Position numbers and translations under genes: made by a program | Shown here: positions 56,533-64,000 of the stretch, in pieces | How positions within the stretch are numbered: the stretch's first letter is position 1 | Layout: each line of letters starts with the position of its first letter | The notes under the pieces: generated by a model | Database searches by the model: none | Told to the model about the DNA's origin: nothing | The model's input: only the letters and a program-made list of their open reading frames with translations | Assembly (NCBI GenBank): GCA_016871725.1 | Contig: VHCL01000001.1 | Coordinates: 62,001-126,000, forward strand | Direction of reading: 5' to 3' | Source: Verrucomicrobiota bacterium | Lineage (GTDB): Bacteria > Verrucomicrobiota > Verrucomicrobiia > Opitutales > UBA953 | Length of the DNA: 64,000 bases

Positions 56533-56829
56533 ATGGCCAAGGGGCGGGGCAGGGCGGGCACGCACACGTCGTTGACCGACGCCGCCCGTCCCGTGGCCGA
56601 AGCCCTCGAGCGCCACGGCCGCGTGTCGCGCGGCGTGATCAGCGCCCGCGTGGGCGCGAAGACGCTTTCGATCAAGGTGATGACGCTCGGCGGCGGCCTG
56701 CGCGTGACGGTGGTCTCCAAGGGCTCGCGTCAGGAACTGCACGTCTACGGGCTCACGGCCGAGCGCGCGGGCGAGATCCTGTCGGGGCCTGACTTTGCCG
56801 GCTACAAGCTGAACTTCGCCGATGAGTGA
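56533..56829 (+). CDS. Small conserved hypothetical protein
   Basis: 98-aa ORF with good coding context between M24 peptidase and pabB; no recognised family. Confidence 0.6.
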   Translation: MAKGRGRAGTHTSLTDAARPVAEALERHGRVSRGVISARVGAKTLSIKVMTLGGGLRVTVVSKGSRQELHVYGLTAERAGEILSGPDFAGYKLNFADE

Positions 56830-58294
56830 CGCGCCCGCCGTCCTGGCCGAGGTCTCGGCCTCCGACTGGGCCGACGCGGGTCCCGGTTGGACGCATCTGC
56901 CGTATCTCGCGCGCTTCCCCGCCGCGCGCCTGCCGGCCGCCTGGTCGGCCTTCCTCACGGGCCGTCACCACGCGGTGCTCGAGAGCGGCCGCACGGGCAC
57001 CCTCACGATCGCGGTGCCGGCCGCGCCGCGCGCGACGCTCTTCTTCGCCGACGGCCGCGTGGTGCTCCACGCCGAGGACGGCGCCCACGAGGAGACGACC
57101 GAAAAGCCGCTGGCCTACCTGCGACGCTGGTCCCGGGAGGTCCGCGCCCCGCGCCTCCCCGGCTGGCCCGCCTTCCAAGGCGGCCTGCTCGCGCTGCTGG
57201 GCTACGAGCTCGCCGCGCAGTTCGAGCCGGTCCGTCCCGCGCCGGCCGATGTCCGCGCGCCGCTCGCCGCTTTCCTCGAAGCCCACGAGGCCTGCGTCTT
57301 CGACGCCGCGAAGCAGGAGCTCACCGTCGTCGTGCTCTGTCCCGCGGGCGCGCCGAACGCTGCCCTCCGCGCGGCCCGCGCCCGCGCCCGCGAACTCGCC
57401 GCGCGCTGGCACGCCGCGTGCGGCGCGCCCGGCCCCGCGTCGCCGGCGGCGCCCGCCGTCCCCGCCGCGCCCCTCGCCGCGTCGTTCGACGAAGCCGGCT
57501 TCGTCCGCGCGGTCGCCCGCTGCCAGGAATACATCGCCGCCGGCGACACCTATCAGGTCAACCTCTCCACGCGGCTCGAGGTCCCGCCGGTCGACGCGCT
57601 GGCCGCCTACGAGGCGCTCCGTTCCGCCAATCCTTCGCCGTACATGGGCTTCGTCCGCCTGCCCGGCGTCTCCCTCGCCTGCGGTTCGCCCGAGCTCCTC
57701 GTCGAGGTCGCGGGCGGCCGCGTCGCCTCCCGGCCGATCGCCGGCACGCGCCCGCGCGGCGCCGACGAGGCCGCCGACCTCGCCTGGGCCCGCGAGCTCG
57801 CCGGCGACACCAAGGAGAAGGCCGAGCACCTGATGCTCGTCGACCTCCTGCGCAACGACGTCGGCCGCGTCTCCCGTCCCGGCACGGTGCGCGTGCCGGA
57901 GTTCATGGCGGTCGAACGCTACTCCCACGTGATGCACCTCGTCTCGCAGGTCGAAGGCGACCTCGCCGCGGGCGCCGGCCCGGCCGACGTGGTCCGCGCG
58001 CTCTTCCCGGGCGGCACGGTCACGGGCGCGCCGAAGGTGCGCACGATGCAGGTCATCGCCGAACTCGAACCGGTGGCCCGCGGCTACTACACGGGCTCCC
58101 TGGGCTGGATCGGCGCCTCGGGCGAACTCTGCCTCAACATCATCATCCGCTCGCTCTGGACCGCGGAAGGCCGCGCGTTCGTCCAGGCGGGCGCGGGCGT
58201 CGTCGCCGATTCGGTGCCCGCCCGCGAATACGCCGAGAGCCTGCGCAAGGCCCAGGCGCCGCTCCTCGCCGCCGCCCGCGCGGCCCTCCCATGA
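56822..58294 (+). CDS. pabB: Aminodeoxychorismate synthase component I / chorismate-binding enzyme
   Basis: YQVNLSTRLEVP, PIAGTRPRG, LMLVDLLRNDVGRV, FPGGTVTGAPKVRTMQVIAELEP, GSLGWIGASGELCLNIIIRS. Confidence 0.85.
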   Translation: MSDAPAVLAEVSASDWADAGPGWTHLPYLARFPAARLPAAWSAFLTGRHHAVLESGRTGTLTIAVPAAPRATLFFADGRVVLHAEDGAHEETTEKPLAYLRRWSREVRAPRLPGWPAFQGGLLALLGYELAAQFEPVRPAPADVRAPLAAFLEAHEACVFDAAKQELTVVVLCPAGAPNAALRAARARARELAARWHAACGAPGPASPAAPAVPAAPLAASFDEAGFVRAVARCQEYIAAGDTYQVNLSTRLEVPPVDALAAYEALRSANPSPYMGFVRLPGVSLACGSPELLVEVAGGRVASRPIAGTRPRGADEAADLAWARELAGDTKEKAEHLMLVDLLRNDVGRVSRPGTVRVPEFMAVERYSHVMHLVSQVEGDLAAGAGPADVVRALFPGGTVTGAPKVRTMQVIAELEPVARGYYTGSLGWIGASGELCLNIIIRSLWTAEGRAFVQAGAGVVADSVPAREYAESLRKAQAPLLAAARAALP

Positions 58295-59094
58295 GCCAGG
58301 TCTGCCGCAACGGCGTCCTCGTCGCGGGCGACGCCACGCCCGGCAGCTTCCCCGTCGGCGCCGCGTTCTTCGAGACGGTCGCGCTGCGCGCCGGCGCGGC
58401 GGAGTGCCTCGAGGATCATCTGGCCCGCCTGCGCGCGGGTCTGGACCGCGCCGGTCTCGCGCCCGGACCGCTCGCCGTCGGCGACCTCGCCGCCTGGCGC
58501 GACGCGCTCCGGCTCCTCGGCGGACGCGACGGCGTGCTGCGGCTCGTCGTCGGCGCGGGCTTCGAGGAGCTCGGCCTGCGCGCCCTGCTGCCGTCGCCCG
58601 AGGTCTTCCGCCTGCGTTCCTTGCGCACCGTGCGCGACGCCGCCGAATGGCTGCCGCGGCCGAAATCCGCGCCGTGGGCCAATTCCCTGGCCGCCTCCGT
58701 CGAGCTCCGCGCGCTCGGCGTCGGGGCCGGCGTCGAAGGCGTGCAGTTCGACGCGCGAGGCTTCGTCAGCGAAGGTTCCCGCTCGAGCCTGGCGTGGGTC
58801 GAGGCCGGCGTGCTGCACGTCCCGGCCGAAGCCACCGGTCGCCTCCCGGGCACGGCGCTCGGCCAGCTGGTCCGCTGCGCCGGCCGGCCCGTCCGCGCGA
58901 CCGAGTCGCCGGTCCCCGTCCGCGCCGAGGCGATCCTCATCCTGCGATCGACGTTGCCGGGCGGCGCGGCCGCGGTCTCGCAGTGGGACGACGTCGACGG
59001 CCGGCCGCTCTGGTCCGGCGATCCCGCCGCCGCCCGCCCGCTCCTCGCGGCCCTGGCCGCGTGGCGCGCTCAGCGCTGCATCAGCTTGGCGTAG
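58291..59094 (+). CDS. pabC: Class IV aminotransferase, aminodeoxychorismate lyase-like
   Basis: Class IV pattern (FFETVALRAG...LEDHLARLRAGL); ATGA overlap with pabB. Confidence 0.75.
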   Translation: MSQVCRNGVLVAGDATPGSFPVGAAFFETVALRAGAAECLEDHLARLRAGLDRAGLAPGPLAVGDLAAWRDALRLLGGRDGVLRLVVGAGFEELGLRALLPSPEVFRLRSLRTVRDAAEWLPRPKSAPWANSLAASVELRALGVGAGVEGVQFDARGFVSEGSRSSLAWVEAGVLHVPAEATGRLPGTALGQLVRCAGRPVRATESPVPVRAEAILILRSTLPGGAAAVSQWDDVDGRPLWSGDPAAARPLLAALAAWRAQRCISLA

Positions 59095-59447
59095 GCCGGC
59101 AGCGCCGCGGCGAGCACGAAGAGGGCGAGGAAGGCGACGCTGACGAGCGCCGCGCAGCAGGTCGCGACGAGCAGCTTGGTCATGCGCACGACGTCGTCCG
59201 TCTCGCGCAGGTGGGCGCGCGCGGCGTACGCGGTCACGCCGAGGCCGGCGACGAGCAGGCCGAGGAGCGCGCCCGTGAAGTGGTTGAAGAAGACGCCGGT
59301 GAGCGCCGGCAGCGCGCCGGGTTCGCCGACGATCCCGCCCACGAGGACGGGCTGCGCGCGGAAGGCGATCGCGCCGGCGGCCGCGGGCAGCCCCGCGGTG
59401 AGGAAGACGGCCAGGGCGGAGACGATCCGGAGCTCGCGGGGGTTCAT
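59070..59447 (-). CDS. Hypothetical membrane protein
   Basis: 125 aa, 3-4 TM segments; overlaps pabC 3' end by 25 nt in convergent orientation. Confidence 0.6.
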   Translation of the reverse strand: MNPRELRIVSALAVFLTAGLPAAAGAIAFRAQPVLVGGIVGEPGALPALTGVFFNHFTGALLGLLVAGLGVTAYAARAHLRETDDVVRMTKLLVATCCAALVSVAFLALFVLAAALPAYAKLMQR

Positions 59448-59534
59448 GCGCGCAGTCTCGGCCCGGGTCTCCGCAGGGTCAACGCCGGGATTCTCCCTCG
59501 CCAAACCGGGCCGCCTCGCCTATCCCAGCCACAC

Positions 59535-60629
59535 ATGGAATCCGTCTGGTATCTCTGGCTGGTCTTCGTGCTCCTCAACGGCAGCGCGGCGGGCATCTCC
59601 CTCGTCGCCGGCGTCGTCTCGGCCCTCTCGCACGCCGAACTCGAGGACCTCCGCCGCCGGCAGGCCGCGGCCGCCGTCGCGCTCGAACGCTGCCGCGGCG
59701 ACCAGGGCAACACCCTCGCGGCCTTCGAGGTCCTGTCCGCCGCGTTCGTCGGCATGAGCGCGCTGCTCGGCGGCGTGCTCGTCGGCGTGCGCTTCCTCCC
59801 CCGCATCGGCGAGAGCTGGGGCTTCGCCGTCGGCACCGTCCTGGGCGTCATCGCGGTGTCGTTCTTCATGGCCTGGCTCACGATGATGCTCCCGCGCAAG
59901 GTCGGCATCCACTTCCGCGTGGCGCTCGCCCCGCGGGTGGCCGCCTCCCTCCCGCTCGTGCGGGGCGCCGCCAAGATGCTCCGCATGCTCGGCAAGCTGC
60001 ATGATTCGCTCGCCCCGCCCGAGGAGCCCGGCGTCGACCGCGCCGACGCCGACATCGGCAGCCTCGCGCAGGCCGCCGCCCGCGAAGGCAAGATCACCCA
60101 GGCCGAGAGCAACCTCGTCGCCAACGCGGTCCGCCTCGACGACATCCCGGTCTCGCAGGTGCTCACGCCCCGCTCCGTCGTCACGTCGATCGAGGCCGAC
60201 CTCACGGTCGCCGACGTCCTCCGCCTCTACCCGAACGTGCCCCACGGCCGCATGCCCGTCTGGGAGCAGAACCCGGACCGCATCGTCGGCGTCGTCCGCC
60301 GCCGCGACCTGCTCAAGGCCGCCGGCGAGGGCCGCCGCGAGGTCCGCGTGCGCGAGCTCATGGGCAAGGCCCACGTCGTGCCCGAGAACGCGACCTTGTC
60401 CGACGCCCTCCATGATCTCGTCCGCGCCCACCAGCATCTCGCCGTCGTGGTCGACGAGTTCGGCGCCTTCGCCGGCGTCGTCACGCTCGAGGACGTCTTC
60501 GAGTCGCTCCTCGGCGTCGAGATCTACGAGAAGGACGACCCGCATCCCGACATGCGCGAGCTCGCCCGCCAGCGCGGCCATCGCGTGGGCCGGCGCCCGG
60601 GTCCGGAGGCCCCCAAGCCCGGCGCATGA
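59535..60629 (+). CDS. CNNM/hemolysin-C-like transporter with CBS domains
   Basis: DUF21-like TM region, VSQVLTPRSVVTSIEADLTVADVLRLYPNVPHGRMPVW..., DEFGAFAGVVTLEDVFESLLGVEIYEKDD. Confidence 0.88.
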   Translation: MESVWYLWLVFVLLNGSAAGISLVAGVVSALSHAELEDLRRRQAAAAVALERCRGDQGNTLAAFEVLSAAFVGMSALLGGVLVGVRFLPRIGESWGFAVGTVLGVIAVSFFMAWLTMMLPRKVGIHFRVALAPRVAASLPLVRGAAKMLRMLGKLHDSLAPPEEPGVDRADADIGSLAQAAAREGKITQAESNLVANAVRLDDIPVSQVLTPRSVVTSIEADLTVADVLRLYPNVPHGRMPVWEQNPDRIVGVVRRRDLLKAAGEGRREVRVRELMGKAHVVPENATLSDALHDLVRAHQHLAVVVDEFGAFAGVVTLEDVFESLLGVEIYEKDDPHPDMRELARQRGHRVGRRPGPEAPKPGA

Positions 60630-61429
60630 ACGCGGCCCTGCTCGCCTACTGGACGCATGACCTCGACCCGGTCGCGTTCCGTTTCCCGGAGAGCTGGGGC
60701 CTGCGCGGGGTGCATTGGTACGGGCTGGCCTACGCGGCCGGCTTCATGGTGGCCGCCTGGCTGCTCGGCCGGTGGCGGCGTGCCGGCCTCACGCCGCTGC
60801 GCGCTGCCCTCGACGAGTCCGCGCTGATCACCGCGGTGATGGTCGGCGTGATCGCCGGCGGCCGTCTCGGCCACGTTCTGCTCTACGCCCGCGCGGAGTT
60901 CGCCGCCGATCCGCTGATGCTCTTCCGGGTCTGGGAGGGCGGCATGGCCAGCCACGGCGGCTTCCTCGGCGTGCTCCTCGCCGGCGTCTGGTTCGCGCGC
61001 CGCGTCCGGGCCGATTTCTTCGCGGTCGGCGACCTGCTCTGCGCCCTCGCGCCGGCCGGCCTCCTGTTCGGACGGATCGCCAACTTCATCAACGGCGAGC
61101 TCGTCGGCGACCCCTCGTACCTCCCTTGGGCGGTGATCTTCCCGCGCGAAGGCGCCGAGCCGCGGCATCCGTCGCAGCTCTACGAGGCCTTCGCCGAAGG
61201 GCTGCTCCCGCTCCTCTGGGTGCTCCGCCGCTATCCGCTGCGCCTGCCGTCCGGTCGTCTCGCCGGCGAATTCCTCCTGCTCTATTCCGTCGGCCGCATC
61301 GTCTGCGAGGCCTTCCGTTCGCCCGACGACGGCTACGTCCTCGGTCTCACGGCGGGCCAGTTCTGGACGCTCCCGCTCGCCGCCTTCGGCGCCTGGCTGG
61401 TCCTCCGCTCCCGGCGGCGGACTGAATGA
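60626..61429 (+). CDS. lgt: Prolipoprotein diacylglyceryl transferase
   Basis: VHWYGLAYAAGF, GGRLGHVLLY, WEGGMASHGGFLGVLLA, RIANFINGELVG, RHPSQLYEAFAEG. Confidence 0.96.
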   Translation: MNAALLAYWTHDLDPVAFRFPESWGLRGVHWYGLAYAAGFMVAAWLLGRWRRAGLTPLRAALDESALITAVMVGVIAGGRLGHVLLYARAEFAADPLMLFRVWEGGMASHGGFLGVLLAGVWFARRVRADFFAVGDLLCALAPAGLLFGRIANFINGELVGDPSYLPWAVIFPREGAEPRHPSQLYEAFAEGLLPLLWVLRRYPLRLPSGRLAGEFLLLYSVGRIVCEAFRSPDDGYVLGLTAGQFWTLPLAAFGAWLVLRSRRRTE

Positions 61430-61471
61430 TGTTGCCCGTGCGGGCCGGGGATGGGAAAACCCCCCTGCGCC

Positions 61472-62635
61472 ATGACGAACGTCCCGCTCCTTGACCTCGG
61501 CCCGCAGAACCGCGCCCTCGAAGCGCAGTTCGAAGCCGCCTTCCGCGACGTCCTCCGCTCGAACATGTTCATCATGGGCCCGCGCCTGGAGGCCTTCGAG
61601 AAGGACTGCGCCGCGTTCCTCGGCGTGAAGCACGCCCTCGGCGTCTCCTCCGGCACCGACGCGCTCCTGCTCGCGCTCATGGCGCTCGGCCTCGGCGAGG
61701 GCGACGAGGTCCTCATCCCGTCCTTCACCTTCTTCGCCACCGCCGGTTCCGTCGCCCGCCTCGGCGCCACGCCGGTCTGGGTCGACGTCGATCCGCACCA
61801 CTTCAACCTCGACCTCGCCGACGCCGCCCGGAAGGTCGGTCCGCGCACGCGCGCGGTCATGCCGGTGCACCTCTTCGGCCAGTCCGGCGACCTCGACGCC
61901 CTGCAGGCCTTCGCCGCCGCGCACCGGCTCCGCGTGGTCGAGGACGCCGCCCAGTCGATGGGCGCGCGCTGGAAAGGCCGCGCGACGATGTCGGTCGGCG
62001 ACTTCGGCGCGACGAGCTTCTTCCCGTCCAAGAACCTCGGCGGCATGGGCGATTCCGGCCTGGTCACGACCCAGGACGACGCGCTCGCCGAACGCGCCCG
62101 CATCCTCCGCGTCCACGGCATGCAGCCGAAGTATCATCACCGCGAGGTGGGCGCCAACTTCCGCATGGACCCGCTCCAGGCGGCGCTGCTGCACCTCAAG
62201 CTCCCGCACCTGCCGTCGTACAACTGCGCGCGCGCGGGCAACGCCATCTTCTACCAGACGGCCCTGAAGGGCGCCCGCGGGATCGCCGAGAACCGCCCCG
62301 GCGCCGACAAGGCCGCGAAGATCCTCCTGCCGGTCGACTTTTCCGGCCAGGGCATCTGGAACCAGTTCACGCTCCGCGTGCCCGGCGGCCGCCGCGACGC
62401 GCTCAAGGCCTTCCTCACCGCGCGCAAGATCGGCTGCGAGATATACTACCCGATACCGCTCCACCGCCAGCAGTGCTTCGTCGACCACAGGTACCGCGGC
62501 CACGACCGCGTGCCCGTCTCCGAGCAGCTCGCCGCCGAAGTCCTCAGCATCCCGATCTTCCCCGAGCTCACCGCCGAACAGCGCCAGTGGGTCGCCGACT
62601 CGCTCGCCGATTTCGCGGCGGGGAAGAGCGAGTAA
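61472..62635 (+). CDS. DegT/DnrJ/EryC1/StrS aminotransferase
   Basis: VPLLDLGPQN, GVSSGTDALLLALMALGLGEGDEV, PVHLFGQSGDLDAL, FFPSKNLGGMGDSGLVTT. Confidence 0.93.
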   Translation: MTNVPLLDLGPQNRALEAQFEAAFRDVLRSNMFIMGPRLEAFEKDCAAFLGVKHALGVSSGTDALLLALMALGLGEGDEVLIPSFTFFATAGSVARLGATPVWVDVDPHHFNLDLADAARKVGPRTRAVMPVHLFGQSGDLDALQAFAAAHRLRVVEDAAQSMGARWKGRATMSVGDFGATSFFPSKNLGGMGDSGLVTTQDDALAERARILRVHGMQPKYHHREVGANFRMDPLQAALLHLKLPHLPSYNCARAGNAIFYQTALKGARGIAENRPGADKAAKILLPVDFSGQGIWNQFTLRVPGGRRDALKAFLTARKIGCEIYYPIPLHRQQCFVDHRYRGHDRVPVSEQLAAEVLSIPIFPELTAEQRQWVADSLADFAAGKSE

Positions 62636-62641
62636 AAGGTT

Positions 62642-62857
62642 TTAGCGGTTAGCGGTTGGCGGTAAGCGGTTGGGAACGTAACAAAAGCCTCAGGCGACGG
62701 GTGCCGAGTTCCGAGGTAGGGGCGCGACGGTGTCGCGACCTTTTTGAGAATAGCCGGACGCGTCACCGACGCGTCCCTACCTCAAGACACCCCAGCCAAT
62801 GATCCGGTCTCCGGTTTCCCTTTGATGCGCAACTAGCCGCCAACCGCTAACCGCTAA
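62642..62857. repeat. Nested palindromic repeat element (REPIN/MITE-like)
   Basis: Outer perfect 21-bp inverted repeat TTAGCGGTTAGCGGTTGGCGG (62642-62662 / 62837-62857) and inner inverted pair of 26-bp units (62715-62740 / 62756-62781), each with its own hairpin. Confidence 0.8.
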
Positions 62858-62883
62858 CCGCCAATACCTCGGCGCTTACGCGC

Positions 62884-63219
62884 TCAGAAGAACCGGATCG
62901 TCTTGATCCGCATCTTCTCGTGCTCCTCGTCGGTGCACGGGGCGTCGATCGGCACGGCCGGGGCCTTGTCGTTCGGGACGCCGAGCTTGTTGGCCAGGAG
63001 ATACTGCTCCACTTCGGCGCCGGAGACGTCGGGCAGCATGACGCCGTCGATCTCGACGCAGGGGGAGAGGCGCTGGCCGGACTTCTCGACCATCTCGGCG
63101 TAGTTCGCCGGGTTGTTGATGATGTCCACGTCCACGTAGTTCAGGGCGTACTTCGCCATGATGGCGCGCACGCCGTTGCTCCAGCCGCAGCTGGGTTTGA
63201 GGTAACAACGGATGTCCAT
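62884..63219 (-). CDS. Glutaredoxin family protein with monothiol CGWS site
   Basis: MDIRCYLKPSCGWSNGVRAIMAKYALNYVDVDI...SPCVEIDG; thioredoxin-fold glutaredoxin pattern. Confidence 0.85.
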   Translation of the reverse strand: MDIRCYLKPSCGWSNGVRAIMAKYALNYVDVDIINNPANYAEMVEKSGQRLSPCVEIDGVMLPDVSGAEVEQYLLANKLGVPNDKAPAVPIDAPCTDEEHEKMRIKTIRFF

Positions 63220-63250
63220 GTCCCCACTGATGGCGGGGTTCTCCGGGGAA

Positions 63251-64000
63251 TCAAGCCCGGCGGGCCCTTCGGCCGCCGTTTTCTCCGCCGGCCTGGGCCG
63301 GTTCGTACCAGTAGCCGATGCCGTGGATCGTCCGCAGGCTGTCCAGCTTGCGCCCGTGGTCCTCGAACGCGTCGCGGATCTTGGCGACGTACTGGTCCAG
63401 GGAACGGCTGCGGATGTCGGCGTGCACGCCCCAGACGGCGTGGATGAGGCTGTGGCGGCTGATGATGACGCCGGGGTTGGCGTGCAGGTGGTAGAGGATG
63501 CCGAGCTCCTTGCGGCCGAGCTTGTGCTTCTTGCCCCCGGCGAAGACGAGCTCGAGGCGTTCGGGGTGCACTTCCGCCCCGTTGAAGAGGAAGACGTCGG
63601 TCCCGAGCGCGGCGTTGACCGTGAGGCGGCTGTCGCCCGCGGTCTCGCTGCGCCGGAGCACCGCGTGGATGCGCGCGATGAGCTCCGCGGGATGGTGCGG
63701 CTTGCCGACGAAATCGTCCGCTCCCGCCTCGAGCGCCTGGGCCACGTGCTCGCCGTCGCGCAGGGCGGAGAGGAAGATGACCGCCGGCGAATGCGGCAGC
63801 CGCCGGATCTTGTCGAGCACGGCGAGTCCGTCGAGGTCCGGCAGGTTCGGGTCGAGCAGGACGAGGTGGACGTAGGATTCGCCGACGAACTTGAGCGCGG
63901 TCGCTCCTTTGTGGAAGACTTGGGTGGAGAGGCCGGCGTTCAGGAGTTGATCGGCGAGCGCGGCGGCGAGGCTACGGTCGTCTTCAATGATGACCACCAA
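63251..64000 (-). CDS. OmpR/PhoB-family response regulator (5' end at or beyond window edge)
   Basis: VVIIEDDRSLAAALADQL, LLDPNLPDLDG, GKPHHPAELIARIHAVLRR, C-terminal wHTH ...GIGYWYEP. Confidence 0.88.
   Translation of the reverse strand: MVVIIEDDRSLAAALADQLLNAGLSTQVFHKGATALKFVGESYVHLVLLDPNLPDLDGLAVLDKIRRLPHSPAVIFLSALRDGEHVAQALEAGADDFVGKPHHPAELIARIHAVLRRSETAGDSRLTVNAALGTDVFLFNGAEVHPERLELVFAGGKKHKLGRKELGILYHLHANPGVIISRHSLIHAVWGVHADIRSRSLDQYVAKIRDAFEDHGRKLDSLRTIHGIGYWYEPAQAGGENGGRRARRA

Overview
High-GC, gene-dense bacterial chromosomal window. The gene content and AroA-Cmk fusion suggest a Verrucomicrobia/Opitutae-like organism, but this is inference and was not tested. No rRNA, CRISPR array, prophage or recognisable transposase was seen. 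Main blocks: (1) mnmE(partial)-mnmG with two perfect 16-bp palindromic parS-like sites (TGTTCCACGTGGAACA), one of them inside mnmG coding sequence; (2) phoB/phoR-like two-component pair, tRNA-Gly(GCC), PstS-like protein, NtrC-type regulator, hemA, CcsA/HemX-like; (3) DUF5069, LMW-PTPase, RelE/ParE-like small protein, pssA, a DnaA-box-like cluster and a stand-alone dnaN; (4) plsC, aroA-cmk fusion, tyrA; (5) membrane protein with degenerate FGE-like domain, CapD-like dehydratase, purE-purK, prmA-purN, NamZ/DUF1343, purF; (6) NUDIX, unknown possibly kinase-like protein, AKR, mutM with a decayed zinc finger, rsmD, rsmE, pdxH; (7) complete F-type ATP synthase operon atpBEFHAGDC with a short delta subunit; (8) a five-gene L-fucose-like sugar oxidation cluster; (9) tandem paralogous TonB-like/Gly-rich proteins with a putative PA14-like C-terminus; (10) SlyX, SRAP, cupin, ROK kinase, beta-helix protein, GT2, FmdB, M50 protease, a frameshifted RodZ-like gene, HNH, tandem tRNA-Gly(TCC)/(CCC), DUF421, M24 peptidase, pabB/pabC-like genes, CBS transporter, lgt, DegT aminotransferase; (11) a nested, REPIN-like palindromic repeat at 62642-62857; (12) monothiol glutaredoxin and a truncated OmpR-type regulator. 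Best candidates for follow-up: the coding parS, the REPIN-like element, the rodZ slippage site, the tandem TonB/PA14-like pair, the zinc-finger-decayed MutM and the possible oriC upstream of dnaN.
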